This document shows, piece by piece, positions 23,387 through 35,932 of a stretch of DNA of 64,000 nt; the stretch's first letter is position 1, and each line of letters starts with the position of its first letter. This DNA comes from Avena insularis (Eukaryota > Streptophyta > Magnoliopsida > Poales > Poaceae). The notes beneath the pieces were generated by a model. It did not search any database. It was not told the origin of the DNA and saw only the letters and a program-made list of their open reading frames with translations. The stretch covers positions 187,983,189-188,047,188 of the forward strand of contig CM042697.1 in assembly GCA_023614405.1 (NCBI GenBank), given 5' to 3'. The position numbers and the translations under genes were made by a program.

Positions 23387-24376
23387 AAGACAACCTACAC
23401 AGGTGCTAAGTTAGCCAAGATCTATATGAGCAGAATAGTGTGTCTACATGGAGTACCCAAAACTATTGTGTCTGATAGAGGAACCCAATTCACTTCTCAT
23501 TTTTGTAGGCAATTACATGAGTCATTGGGAACGAGGTTGGAATTCAGCACTGCTTTTCATCCTCAAACTGATGGACAAACAGAAAGGACTAATCAGATTC
23601 TTGAAGATATGTTGAGGGCATGTGCCCTAGACTATGGAGCCAGTTGGGATGAAAGTATGCCTTACGCAGAATTCTCTTATAATAATAGCTATCAAGCCAG
23701 CATTGAGATGGCACCATTTGAGTTTCTCTATGGGAGAAAGTGTACCACCCCATTGCTATGGAATGGTGTGGGAGAAAGAAGTTTGTTCGGACCAGAACTT
23801 ATCAAAGAAGCTGAAGAGAAAGTCAAGCTGGTTAAGGACAGATTAAAGATAGCACAGTCCCGACAGAAAAGTTACGTAGATCCTAAGCGTAGAGAAGTCA
23901 TCTATGAAGTTGGTGATAGAGCTTATCTTAGAGTGTCACCACTTCGTGGAGTGAAGAGGTTTGGAGTCAAAGGGAAGTTGGCCCCAAGATATGTTGGACC
24001 ATTCAAGATTCTAAGTCGTAAAGGAGAAGTTTCTTATGAAATTGAATTGCCAGAATCTTTGTCAGCTGTTCATAATGTGTTTCATGTGAGTCAGCTTAAG
24101 AAATGCCACCCAGAAATGGAAGAAACTTCTTTGAAGGATACTATACCTTTGGAAGAGGTTCAATTGGAGAGTGACCTCACTTATGAAGATAAACCTATCA
24201 AGATTCTTAAGACTGCAGAAAGAGTTACTCGAACTAAAACTATTAAGTTTTGTAAAGTTTAATGGAACCATCATTCCGAAGAAGAAGCAACATGGGAGAG
24301 AGAAGATGATCTTCGGAAAGACCACCCTCACCTATTTGCTAGCCAATCCGAATCTCCAGGGCGAGATTCACCTTAA
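23384..24376 (+). pseudogene. C-terminal integrase and chromodomain-like end of the gypsy element
   Basis: Integrase continues with TIVSDRGTQFTSHF (second catalytic Asp) and FHPQTDGQTERTNQILEDML (catalytic Glu). A C-terminal GPF/Y-like module follows (LAPRYVGPFKILSRKGEVSYEI and VFHVSQLKKCHP). A stop at 24260 interrupts a final segment that would read NHHSEEEATWEREDDLRK, the conserved end of a chromodomain. Chromodomains in chromovirus integrases are thought to steer integration to particular chromatin. The polyprotein would end with a TAA at 24374-24376, overlapping the polypurine tract. Confidence 0.9.
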
Positions 24377-24388
24377 GGGGGTTAGATT
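24375..24388 (+). promoter_or_regulatory. Polypurine tract of the gypsy element
   Basis: AAGGGGGTTAGATT directly precedes the 3' LTR start TGTAAC. It overlaps the end of the polyprotein frame and would prime plus-strand DNA synthesis. Confidence 0.75.
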
Positions 24389-27300
24389 TGTAACATCCCT
24401 AAAATCATGTTTCAAACTCATTCATATCATCCATGCATCCATGATCATAGAAACTTCATTTCACACAAATCATATCAAAACAGAAGCATATATGCTTATT
24501 ATTTCATGTAAGTTTGCTCTAGCCTTAGTGCTATTTTCCAATGAGAAGAGTACTTGTTTTGTTCAGTAAGGTTTGAATTCAAACTTAGGCACCTTCCAAA
24601 GCTTGAGAAAAGTTTTCAAAACAAAATGAGTAAATAAAACCAATATTATGCCTATAGTATATATCACATAAAGGCTTGGTTTTATTTTTATTTCCAATTG
24701 ATCAAAGTGTTTTGAGTAAACAGTAGTGTTTTACACACATTTGAGTGCAAGGTTTGCAGTATAAAAACCTAGAGAAGATTTGAATTCAAACTCATTTGAT
24801 TTGGATTTAAAATCATTTCAGAAAAATCAAACAGAAAAAGAAAAAGGATAAAAGAGAAAAAAAATAAGCCAAACAACCTATCTGGCCCAACTCGCCCAAC
24901 TAGCCAACTCGCCCAAGAACCCACCCCGAAACGTTTTCTTCACTCACACCCGCACCCGCTAGGTCGCTGACAGTCTGGACCCACTCTCTCTGTTTCTCTC
25001 GCTGACAGCCGCGGCCCACACGGCGTCATCGTCTCCACCCCGACGACATGTTCTTCCCCAATTCACGCCATGCGTTTCCTGGTTTGATTCGCGTCGTCAA
25101 TTCGCGTTGATTGCAGGAGTAAATCACGCCTGCCTCGCCTACTTAAACCCCTCTCTCTCCATTTTCCCCAGACTTGAGCACAGAGCGCCTCAGTCGCCTG
25201 TGAACACCCTTGCACCGCCAGAGATGAGCTCACTCCGGCGACCAATCCCGTGAGCCCTGCGGCGCCTTCTCCTCTAGTTCTTGCAGATACCGCAACTTCC
25301 TTGCGCACTCCCGACACCATTGGTTCATCCTATATCGCCCTAGGTCGCCGTCGCCACAACGAAGGTCCCGACGACGTCCTCAACTCCGGCGATTAAATTC
25401 GGTGAGCACCGTGTTCCTCTTCGCCTCTGATTCACACGAGCGTGTTCGCCATAGTCTTGCGCACCCCCTGATGCCTTTGATTTGTGCTAGGGTGACCAGA
25501 GCGCCGCCGAGCCCGACGCTGTCAAGAATCTCCGACGAGCCTGCAGGCAATGTGTCCGGCACCCTTGCCAAGCCGTTACCACGTTGAGCATCAGTGCATC
25601 GCTACGAGCCCGGTAAGCATCTCCGACGACCCTGTAACCTCAGGCGCGCCGGCCAGAGATAGAGCTCGCCGCCATTGCCGGCCGCCCATCTGGTCGCTGA
25701 TCGAGGACCATAGGATCTAGATCCAGCCGTATAAACAGATCACTTAACGAAACGGTATGAGTAGATCTGGTCAGTGCAGATTAAGTAGATCTAACGGCTG
25801 TGGCGTGATCCTGCTTGAACTGCACGCCCAATCGTAACATGACGCTGCGGGCAGAGTTCATTTTAAAAATTTGAATTAGATCTATTAGTTGTTTGATTTT
25901 GTTTTATTCATAACTTTTGATCCCCACGTTCAAATTTGAAAAAATTTATATCAATGGAATCAGGAGAACAAGCCCTTTCCAAATATGTAATGTGTTTAAT
26001 GTTTTGTTTCTATTAAAATGGTTTTATTTACAGAAAGATGTGTAGAGCTATTTAGTGTATATAAATTATTTGAGAAATGTTTTAGTGTTTAAATAAATGA
26101 TGTTTGGCAAGTTTTGAACTTGTTTATGAACCAGTACTGTGCACTTGTCTTGTTGTGTTTATAAAATCATCACACATCATATTGCATGCATCCATATATT
26201 TTTGCTTGTATTTATTTGTATGTGATTTGTTGCTATGATTCTATGTGTAGATTTTGGTGCCAATAGTGATTGTGATTGTGAGGAGTGTAGCTACTCTCCA
26301 AACTACCAAGGGAAGTGGTGCTTCATGATATTTTTATCCCTAAGTTTTCCTACTATGCATTAGATATTTTTTGCTAGTCTTGCAGGGTTATATTTTGCTT
26401 ATATGCTATGCTTGGGAAATCCTAGTAGTTGTAGAATTGCTAGAAATTTCTAAGTTAAGATGCTTATCTATGCCATGCTTAGCCTAGATAGTAGCAAACA
26501 AGGGTGGTGAAATATTCATGCTATGATAAAATATTTCTAAGTCTTTGGACTTGAGTTTTTACTTAATAAAACAACTAAGTAAATGAATCACCTGGGTGGA
26601 ATGGAAGGAATGGTTTATGTTGAGTGGTTACACAAGGACCATTTCTATGGTTTACCTTGGGTATATCACTTGTGGAAAGCCACCCAGGAACAAAGGGATT
26701 TGAGAGGCCAAATGTTAAGAAGCTTCTAGTGCAGCCACTTGGCATTATGGGCTCTGCCAGGATCATATAGGTTGCAATAACTTAGCCATTTGGATAGTTG
26801 GTGGTAGTGGGATGATAGGTTGGAGCGCGTCCATTTGGTCTAAGGGAAGGCTTCTGAAAGGTCCCGTCTTGGTGAAAATCAAGGCTTGTGTGGAAAGTGC
26901 ACAACCTCTGCAGATGGAAGAATCTAAGTACTTAGCCATGTCCCTGGTATTGGACAACTTGAGCATCAAGACATGGAAGCTATCAAGAATCTCCTCATCC
27001 CAATTTCTAAGTAAAACTTGTGGGTGAACAAGGGTGAAGGACCCCAATGTCTATTGGTGGTTCCTTGGGAAAAGTTTTGACAAAGAAAAACTTAGTGTTT
27101 GCAACTAATAGGCAAAACCTATTTTGAGCAAAGCAAGCCTAAGATACACTTAGCCAAATTGCATATAGTATGTAGTCCACCAATAATATACTAAGGTATC
27201 ACTTGCCAATACTATTCCAATGTATTGACCCACTGTGTATGTAACTTGTGATGTGGAGGTTACTCTGATGAGGATTAGGAGTCATGAGTCTACACTCAAC

Positions 27301-27531
27301 ATGTTTGCTTGTGGCACATGAAGATGAAGACTTTTATCTATATACTTATTTAAACTCTTGTACTAGGCCTGTGGCCTTGGAGTTGTAAAGACTATGTTGT
27401 CTCTGGAATGACTGTAATATTGACCTTTGTTTCTGTGTACTTCATCTTAAACTATGAATGCTAGCATTGATCCAGGGACTAGCATTGCAATCACAGGGAT
27501 CCTTTTTCCTTTATAAAGGAGGGATCTTACA
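24389..27531 (+). repeat. 3' LTR of the gypsy element (3.14 kb)
   Basis: It runs TGTAACATCCC to GATCTTACA and is followed by GTATC (27532-27536). It is close to the 5' LTR in the AT-rich parts but clearly divergent, with many small indels, in the GC-rich part (about 24900-25870). The TATA-like TACTTAAACC is at 25140-25149. Confidence 0.95.
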
Positions 27532-27536
27532 GTATC

Positions 27537-28727
27537 AGAGCAAGGTTTCTCCTTTTTTAGGCTTCACTACCTAGAGTGTAAAGATGTCGGCTAGTAGTAT
27601 AGTGCACAATGACATAATTATCTTTGATGGCACAAATTATGCTTTGTGGAGAAATTGCTTTCTTTGTAATCTTCGTACCTTGTGTCCAAATATTGAGCGA
27701 TTTCTAGATGTAGGTTTTTCTCCGATGGATCATCAAAATATATCTTTAGAGGATGAGAAAAATTTACATATCAAAGCTCAAGTACCTAATGAGATTATTT
27801 TCTCTTTGATCCCCACAGCTAATTTTTTCTTGACGATTGTAAAGTGCAAGTCGTCTCATGAGAAGTGGACCAAGATTAAATAAATATTTGGTGGATCCAT
27901 TTCTTATATTGTTGGTGGTTTCTTCGAGGAGATCTCTTCTCTTTCACATCATAAAGAGCTCCAAGTTGCTTTCACCTCCGGTCACGATGAGTTCTCATCT
28001 TCATCAACTTCACCAACATGTGGCAAGACACAGGGTAACGATATAGTGAGGGGTGTTGGGAATTGCAATGATGATATTGTGCTCACTAATGATGATCCTC
28101 CATCTCTATCCCATTGCAATGTTTCTTCTTTGGACTTAACCACTTCTTGCAACAATGATGTTATATACCTTTATGTTGCTAGTCCTTGCATATCATCTAG
28201 AAATTATTTGAGCACTAGTGTAGATGATATGCTTGATTTTCCTTGTTCCCATGAACAAAATGCTTCTATTTCCTCTAGTTGTTTATCTAACAATGTAGAG
28301 GAAATCAAACATTCTATGGATCAAGACATGATCATGAATGAAGATTCAAGAATATCCTCACATTCATTCACCTGTGCTCACATGTGCCTTATGGCAAGAG
28401 GATTAAAGGTATCTCCTACTTTGGATCTCAATATGTCTTCTAAAAATAATATCAATGATAATGATGATAGTGATAATGACATTGATGAGGATACTAGTGC
28501 TCTTGTTCTTGAGTTGACTTTTTTGTGTACCTCTCTTCATGGTAATAATAAGGATGTTACTTGTCTCAAACATGTTATGGACACCATAACTAAACAAATG
28601 GAAACCATAGAGGAGTTGGATTTCCAACTTGATGATGGGATTCAAAGATTCAATCTCCTTAAGCAAGAGCTTGTCGAGGAGAAGCACACTAATTGTCTCC
28701 TCACACAAAAAATTGAATCTTATGAGC
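27537..28727 (+). pseudogene. Copia gag, first piece
   Basis: After the rest of the primer-binding site, the ATG at 27584 opens a copia gag (UBN2-type) reading: FDGTNYALWRNCFLCNLRTL is the conserved N-terminal block and KCKSSHEKWTKIK follows. A TAA at about 27881 and a frame change break it; reading goes on at 28046-28727 with a Ser/Asp/Asn-rich segment and a helical charged part (MDTITKQMETIEELDFQLDD). It is cut after codon GAG at 28726 by the Athila-type insertion and resumes in the same frame at 45654. Confidence 0.85.
28723..28727. repeat. Target-site duplication TGAGC, left copy (right copy 45649-45653)
   Basis: TGAGC precedes the LTR start TGATGAGTG and follows the LTR end GTCATCA. Removing the intervening 16.9 kb plus one TGAGC rejoins the copia gag frame without a stop. 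Confidence 0.93.
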
Positions 28728-29566
28728 TGATGAGTGCATATTTGCATCATGTTTTACATTATTATTTTGCATTGTAGATGTAGGATCTTGGTATTTTACG
28801 GCGTTTGCATGCACTTTTTATGTTTATTTTCACCAGGATCCGATTATATGATGGATTCAATGGACACAATGCTTGGAGCAGTTGTTCTGGAGAGAAAAGG
28901 AGCTAAAAACTACGTAAATCGCTTATTTACGAAATATTAATAATACCAGAAGAAAGCCCAAAATGAGGAAAGGAGACAGAAGAGTTGACGTCCAACTATA
29001 CGGCTGTCCGACATATAGTTCCCGCCGTATAGTTGGTTCCGCCTCCGCCTCCTCAAATAGTTTCACCCCATGCAACTGGTTCAAAGAGACGACATACAGA
29101 ACACCCAGAAATCACCGAAACCTAACCTCTGGAAGGCATCTAGAGGGGGAACTTGCCCTAGGGATCCATCTTCTCCATACGTAGATCTGGGAGGCCAAGG
29201 CATCGATCTCCATATTCATCAACTGCTGCATCTTCATCACTACCATCATCTACATCCATCCCATCTAGATCTTGTTGTAACTCTTGCACTAGTTATGGAT
29301 TTATACAAGTACTATTCATCAATGATCACTTCCATTACCATTACTATGATGCTATCGGCCTCCATGTCTGAGTAGATCATTAGTTCTTGGGGAGATGGAG
29401 AAACCCTAGTATGAGATTGAAATAAGATAAAGTTTATTATGATATTCATCGATGTGACCATGTGTTAGATTTTCTACATCTTGATGTTGGGAGAAGTCGA
29501 CCTCTCCAATATTTGCCTCTCGTGGGGACTTGATGTAGGGAACTACTTGTTGGTAGACGGAGGGAT
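28728..29566 (+). repeat. 5' LTR of the Athila-type element, truncated
   Basis: It aligns closely with 44226-45064 and stops matching after GGATGTT, so about 580 bases of the LTR are missing. It contains one hairpin motif pair (28992-29036). Confidence 0.88.
28992..29036. repeat. Hairpin motif pair CCAACTATACGG / CCGTATAGTTGG in the 5' LTR
   Basis: 12-base perfectly complementary arms at 28992-29003 and 29025-29036 with a 21-base loop. A degenerate third half-site (CATATAGTTCC) lies in the loop. Confidence 0.9.
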
Positions 29567-30961
29567 GTTCAGCTTGTCCCTCATGGTGTAGGAAATCATA
29601 AATGCATAGGACACCTTCAAAGTTCATAAGGGCGACTAGATACAAATAGTTCAAGAACAAGCAATATCAACCATATGAATCAATCAATAAGTTTTCGGAC
29701 AATGCACATAGAAATAAGAATGGAAACTATGCTCTCTTAATTGGTGCCTAAGGATAGAAGGTGGAGACTCAATATAATAGTGGAAGAAAGGCCCTTCAAA
29801 GAGAAGCAGGGATTTCAAGTTTCATAAAGAGCTTCCAAAAATTATGGTACTTGTTAGCTTTCAGCTCTTATTGCCCCTATCATAAGCATCCTGAAGTGAT
29901 TAAGGTTAAAGTGAACAAAGATGGAGTATATGCTTCACAAAGTATAAGTTGGCAATCTCATGTCCCTTGAGTACGAGGGCCGCTCCTCATGCTACACAAC
30001 TTTAGTCACCGGTAAGTTGTTGTCATAGTAAGTACATGTGTATCATAGAGAACCTCCATCGGGGTACCCCTTGCCAATGATACATGAGTTATCCCATAAC
30101 AAAATGAGAAGGCAAGCAGACAATGAGCATCTCAGCAATCTTCTTATTTACCATTGGAAAATGGTGTTTTTTCTCTCTTTCCTCTTTTCTCATCTCTTTT
30201 TTCTCAATCTCTTTTTTTCTATAAGAAGAATGCTTCATAGATTGCTCACTATGGTGATGCTGCAAGTTTCCACCATGATTAGGCATGGATTAGGCTTTCA
30301 TTTCACACCGATGATATCCATAAACAAAAGAGCATGATATCAACTGGGTAGATATTTACAAGTGTTGAAAGCGTTCCCCGTGATAGCACGGTTCTGCTAA
30401 TCCCAACTTATAAGTTCAAGCATATACAACATAGATGACTCAATGGTTCAAGTTTATTAGGGGCAAGAAAAATAAAGTGTGCCATCAAGTTTGTGAGAGC
30501 TTTAATCACTAATTTTCACATAACAAGTTTAATTTGGAAGATAGATAAAACAAGAATATACTTGGAATGGTGTAACACACCATGCATAGGAATTTATAGT
30601 GGACACTTTGGAATAACTTGGTTTCTTGGGAGTTGGATGCATTAGTAGAGCTTACTCAATACAAGTGGAGGCTAGCAAAAGACTAGGAGCGACCAACTAA
30701 GAGAGTAATAATTGCCATAATCATGCAGGGCGACAAAACATTACAAATCAAAGCATAAAGTGGTACCACAAGTCAAATCCTAAATGATCATAGAGGCTAT
30801 GGTGACTGGTTCATAGTCATAACATGGTGTGAGCATGTGTCAAGTCAACCCAAACAAAGCATCAAATAATAATACCACAATATTATCCTTTTGTATGCTA
30901 AAACAATGCATGATTCTTTCAAGGCACATTAAGCAATCTCAATTGTTTGGAACAAGGCATG

Positions 30962-30966
30962 CTATA
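30962..30966. repeat. Target-site duplication CTATA, left copy (right copy 35933-35937)
   Basis: CTATA precedes TGTAACACCC at 30967 and follows GGATGCTACA at 35932. The related uninterrupted sequence is at about 5576-5590. Confidence 0.92.
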
Positions 30967-33900
30967 TGTAACACCCTCAGGATTGGCCCTATGCAAGTTT
31001 TAGCGATTCCCGCTAAACCCGCATAGAAACGATTCAAAGGTGCCCACCAGGCACTTGCGTGCGGGTGGAAAACAAAGTAATACCATTACACAATAGTCCA
31101 CGATGGAACCCACAAAATAGATATATGCAACAGCGACTCATCGAGTCAAAAATACAATATACAGTACAAAGATCCAAATCACCTTGAAAACGATACAGCG
31201 TCCGAGTACAGACAAGATGCAAATTAGGCTAAGAGCCCTGAAGAATAACCCATGGCGTCCATAACTCGCCAAAGCGTTTAAGGGTAACCTCGCTAATGAC
31301 GTTGATCTCAAAACCGCTTAAACAAAAGGGATGTCGAAAGGGCAAAGGAAAAGAGAGAGGTCAAGATCGAGGCCAAGATACATGGCGAGACTAGAATTCG
31401 GCGGTCCTCGCCTACATAGGTTTGGTGGACTGAAGCGGCAGTGCATCATGCACTAAACAACCTATAGAGACTCAATACAACTGGCGGCTATCAGAGAGGG
31501 ATAAGAAAGACCTATTCGGACCCAACCTGAAACTATCACCAAGCATACCCATCCTGGTATTTACCCCTCGATACCAAACGAGGAAGTCAACCGAGGAACT
31601 CACACAGTTGGCAGTTTTATTCATTTCGTTATAGTTGCGGCAATTACTAGTCAGATATAGATAGCATGAGTCATCCTGATATAATAAGCAGTGGGAAGTT
31701 TTGGTTAACCATTTCGTTATAGTTGTAGTACTTACTAGTCAGATACATATAACATAAGGCATCCCAAAACCCAGCAGTTGTTGGTACTTTTATTTAGCCA
31801 TTCCGTTTTAGTGAAGCTGATTACTAGTCATTATAAAGTCAAATTTATAGCACTACTTTAGTTATAGTTGTCTATGATCAAGCTACTGTGCTCCAAGTCG
31901 TCCATAACCGTGAACACGGCTTTCAGAAAGTTTTACCCTGCAGGAGGGCACAAATAGCAACACACGCACAATCAACCTCGAGAAAAACCAAATGAAAACC
32001 CAACGAGGCATCACGACAGAACATTCGCAAGATTCATATTTGATTTCAGGGGGCCACCCCACCAAGCTACCCGCGACGAAGTTGGCCGGCTCCGAGACGG
32101 ACCCGGAGGTTTGTGCCAATGGCTATAAACGACTAGAAACCCAAAAGTGTGACTAGGCTTGTCGATACCGCAAAAACATTCCACATTTGTTCCTAAACAG
32201 TACAGGCGCTCCACGCGCGATCGTAAATTAAGTAGTAAAGCATGGCATAAGTACATGATATTAATAAAGCCCCAAACTAGTTTGTGGCCCCAAGGAATTA
32301 AATATGACTCAAGCTAGGGTTAGGGAGATTTATGGTCCCACATGCGGATAGTGCGAATATTCAAAGAACAGGTATCAAGTACTCGAGGTCCTACGGGACA
32401 CAAGTGGACGGTTAAAAACCAAATAACATCTATTGCCCACATGTGCTTCTGCATTATTTACCTACTTCAATTTTAGTTGTTAAACGGTAATTAGAGCCAT
32501 GATCATCTCCAACATTAAACATATGGCAATACTCTAACAACTGTGGTACTTGACGACACGCAACATCACTTGAGCAAGCGACTATGACACGCAAGTCCAA
32601 CTATCTACCAAACAACAGGTAATAGGATGTGTCCAAGGCAATATAAGGCTGCAAGGGATATCACGGGTACGAAAACTAGAGCATCGCAACACAGATAGTA
32701 ATAGATCAACAGGAGGAAATAAAGACTATAAAGTAAAATAGGTAGAAAGGGGGAGAATGCTCGCCTGAAAACATCGCCGAAGTTTCATAACCGAAGAACT
32801 TGTCGAAGCTCACAACATCTCATCGTCCTATCCGAGAAGAAGCAAACACTAAAAGGAACAAGCGATGCAGCAATTACAACTAATGCGAAGAATCGGCATG
32901 ATCATGATATGATGCATGACATGGCAAGTTAATGATGCAAACTATGTTGAAAAGGTATTAGGGTCATCACACATTGATGATATAGCATTTGTGAGGCACT
33001 ATTAATAAGAAACAATTAGTTTCCAATTTTATTTATCATATTTTCCTTGCATAAATAGTTCTGATTATAAAACTGCTCTTAATGGATGATGCAAATGATA
33101 ACATGGATTACATGGTTGGAGAGGTCTCGTCGCGCTGATCTATTTAGACATATTATTTCTCGAATTTGGAATTACAGATTTAAATTTATGCAATTATTAA
33201 GAAAAGAGCATTTATTAATTCGAAAATTTTAAATTGCTCAAATGATGTTATAAATAGCATAAACATATTCCTCACATTTTTCTAATTCAAAAATATATAT
33301 TGTTTACATTATTTGAATTTATGAATTTAAATCAATATTAAAGTCAAAATTGGTCAAATGGGGTCAAGGTCAAAGGTTTGACTAGTTTGAATTAGATTTG
33401 AAAATATTTAAATAAATGGTTGAATTCATATTTAAAAACTAAACACTTTTCATGTGAAACTGTTATCCAAATTCGAATTTATTTAAAAGTTAGGAATGAA
33501 TTTGATATATATCATATTTCTGGATTTTATTTAAATTTAGATAACAAACAGAACTTTTGTTACTGGGAGGTGAGCTACCAAACGTCAATGACGAGTGGGC
33601 CCGAGGGAGAGGAGGGGCCACCACGCGCGAGACTGAGCAATGCCTTCACGTGGTCACGGAGGGGATTGCAGGTTAAGGCTGAAATTCCCCGGGGGTCTTT
33701 TTATAAAAGGTTCCAGGGGGTGGGCTTGGTTATGGATCAGACGAACTGAAGTTTTACTCGCGAAATCAGCTAGCTGATCCCAACTTCGATTGAATATGGC
33801 GAGAGAACCACTGCGAATCTCGTGTTGCCGCAAGAATAAAAGTTGGAGAGGAAACTACAGGGAGTAAAATTGGTGTTTGGAGGTTCTCCGTAGAAGGTCC

Positions 33901-35932
33901 ATATCGACAGGAAAACGGAGCGGAATAGAGGCTGATAGAGTGTGGGAAAACTGAATTTTTATCGACAGCAAAACCGTGAGTTTTCCTGAACTTTAGAGGA
34001 CGATGGAGAAGAAACCTTTGCGAATCTGAGCAAACCACAAGCACGAGAGTTGAAGAGGGGTATACAGGCTACAAGTTCCGTGTTCAGAGTTTCATCAAAG
34101 GAGGCCTTCAACTGCGGGATTTCGCTGATGAAAAGAGGGGGAAAACTGGCTGCGGCGGCTCTGTAGATACGCACGGCTGCTACTACTATTGTGCGGCATG
34201 CGCGACGAACGACAGCGAGGGAAGCGGTTTGCTGGCTTGCGGCCAGGCATGGTGTCTGGGAGGCGAATACGGTGGTGGACGTGGGCAGAGGAGAGCGGGA
34301 ACACGGAGGGGTACTCACCGGGGTGGAGGTCGGCGAAGTAGCCGGGCCTGGTGACGGCCGGAAACATTGCAGCAGCGAACGAAGGTTGGCGGTGTTCGTC
34401 GAGTGCGCACAGATGGAGAGGACGCGGGCGAGGTGCTCAGGCCTCAACCTCCCCGCTGGCTGGTCAGTGAGGAAGGGAAAGTCGATGCCCAGCTCCTCTA
34501 GGCGTCAACAGCTCAATGGGGCGGCGAGGCGGCCATGGAAGGGATTCGGCCAGGGTTTTCAGAGGAGGAAGAAAAATAAAGGGGGAGGTGATCTGGATGG
34601 GGAGGGAGGAGAGGGAGTGGTTGGGAGAGGATGCCTAGGATGCCCTCTGCTGCTACTTTACGTAAAGAGGAAGAGGGGCACGCGATTGTGCTGCCCAGCT
34701 CGAGCACGTGACGCTAAGGAAGAAGAGGAATAGGACCCGAGACCCGACCAAGGCTGCGTGCTGATCGATCACATGAGAGAGGTGAGGATGAGGACCGGGC
34801 ACTGGACGGTGGGGCGGGGCGGCATGATCCAGGTGCAGACAAAAAGGATCCGCGCGCCGATCGATTTCTGCTGCAAGCACGTGCGCGACACGGCTAGGCT
34901 TGCTGCGGCGCTAGCTGGGGTGGGGTGCAGCCGGACCAGGCGTTGGCAGGGGATGAGTGGAGACAGGGTTGGAGGGGTGTTTTAAGGGTGGTTGCCAGGT
35001 AGCCTTTAGGCTAGCTATGTGGTATGGTGTTGGGCCGAGGCACTTAGGGTTTGAACAAATTTAGAATTAGATAGATAGGCAAAAGAGTTTAGGGATTTGG
35101 GTAGCTACTAAAAGATAGTCCATGATATGGGTTGGAGTGAGAATTGCCACATGGTCATATATAACATGATGGTGTAGGTCAACTAAGCTTGATAGGGAAA
35201 AGCAAAAGAACCAAAGCTCCAAGACATGGATTTAAATAGGAAGGCATGCTTGCATGTACCTTGATCTAGTTTGTGAAAACAAACTATATCACAAAGGAAC
35301 TTAACCATGCTTCAAGTGGAAACAACAAAACAAAACATGATTTATTGAATAAAGGAGAATAATTAAATTCAAGAGTCAACCTAGTGTGTATTAGCCCACT
35401 GGAATTCAATTAGAACTCCTTCTTGAATAAACCATGGTTTGAATTGGGTTTCTACTTCTACATAGCATCCAACAAAGAACCATGTAGAACCCCATAAACA
35501 ATATTGTGAAAACAATATAGAACCATATATGGGAGCATGTAAACAAAGAGAGAACCCATACCAACTATTCATGAGCATGAATCAAATACCCAAAAGAGAA
35601 ACAATTGCTCATATATGACTAGCATGGCTGAGATTGTGGATGGAAACAAGAGGAAGGTGGCAATGGAGATGGTGGAGTCATAAGGTGGAGGAGTTTGAAA
35701 AGATATGCCCACAAATCAACTTGGGTATTAAGCAATGTATCAAGACCCAACTGCAATATCTCAAGAGGCAAATACAAGTAAGACAATATGAATGCATATG
35801 GGATAAGAAACAACAAAAAAAGGGTTTTATATGATCATGATATTATGATGATGCAATAAATAACAAGCATAAGGTAGTGTTGATCGGAATTTCTTATGTA
35901 GCATTCCAATGTTAGAAAATTGGGATGCTACA
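30967..35932 (-). mobile_element. Very long solo LTR (4.97 kb), LARD-like
   Basis: Termini TGTAACACCC and GGATGCTACA form TG...CA ends with CTATA duplications outside. No primer-binding site, internal coding region or second LTR pair is seen within, so it is best read as one LTR. On the minus strand it would begin TGTAGCATCCC. A GC-rich block (about 33560-34990) would hold the promoter; the rest is AT-rich. LTRs near 5 kb are known for grass LARD elements such as Sukkula; identity with that family is a guess. Minus-strand (33959-34447) and plus-strand (34191-34733) frames in the GC-rich block overlap and are not credible genes. Confidence 0.8.
31622..31835. repeat. Three degenerate direct repeats of about 88 bp in the long LTR
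   Basis: Copies start at 31622, 31710 and 31799, each with CATTTCGTTATAGTTG or a variant followed by TTACTAGTCA. The third is incomplete. Confidence 0.8.

Larger units (their letters stand above)
14872..27531 (+). mobile_element. Complete-length Ty3/gypsy element with chromodomain-like end, 12.66 kb
   Basis: Two LTRs (14872-18071 and 24389-27531), a primer-binding site at 18074, two extra open reading frames, gag-protease-reverse transcriptase-RNase H-integrase in gypsy order, a C-terminal chromodomain-like segment and a polypurine tract are all present. The element is flanked by GTATC on both sides. Long LTRs, initiator-Met priming and a chromodomain fit the Tekay/Del chromovirus lineage. 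In-frame stops, frameshifts and a protease catalytic change make it inactive as it stands. Confidence 0.95.

Noticed and set aside
30166..30222. Long pyrimidine tract as a possible polypurine tract or splice signal
   Set aside because: Such tracts are usual in the 3' UTR of this element group, and no LTR starts next to it.
33959..34733. Two overlapping open frames (162 and 180 aa) on opposite strands
   Set aside because: They overlap each other in the GC-rich block of the 5-kb LTR and have no recognised domain. The same effect occurs in the GC-rich blocks of the other LTRs.
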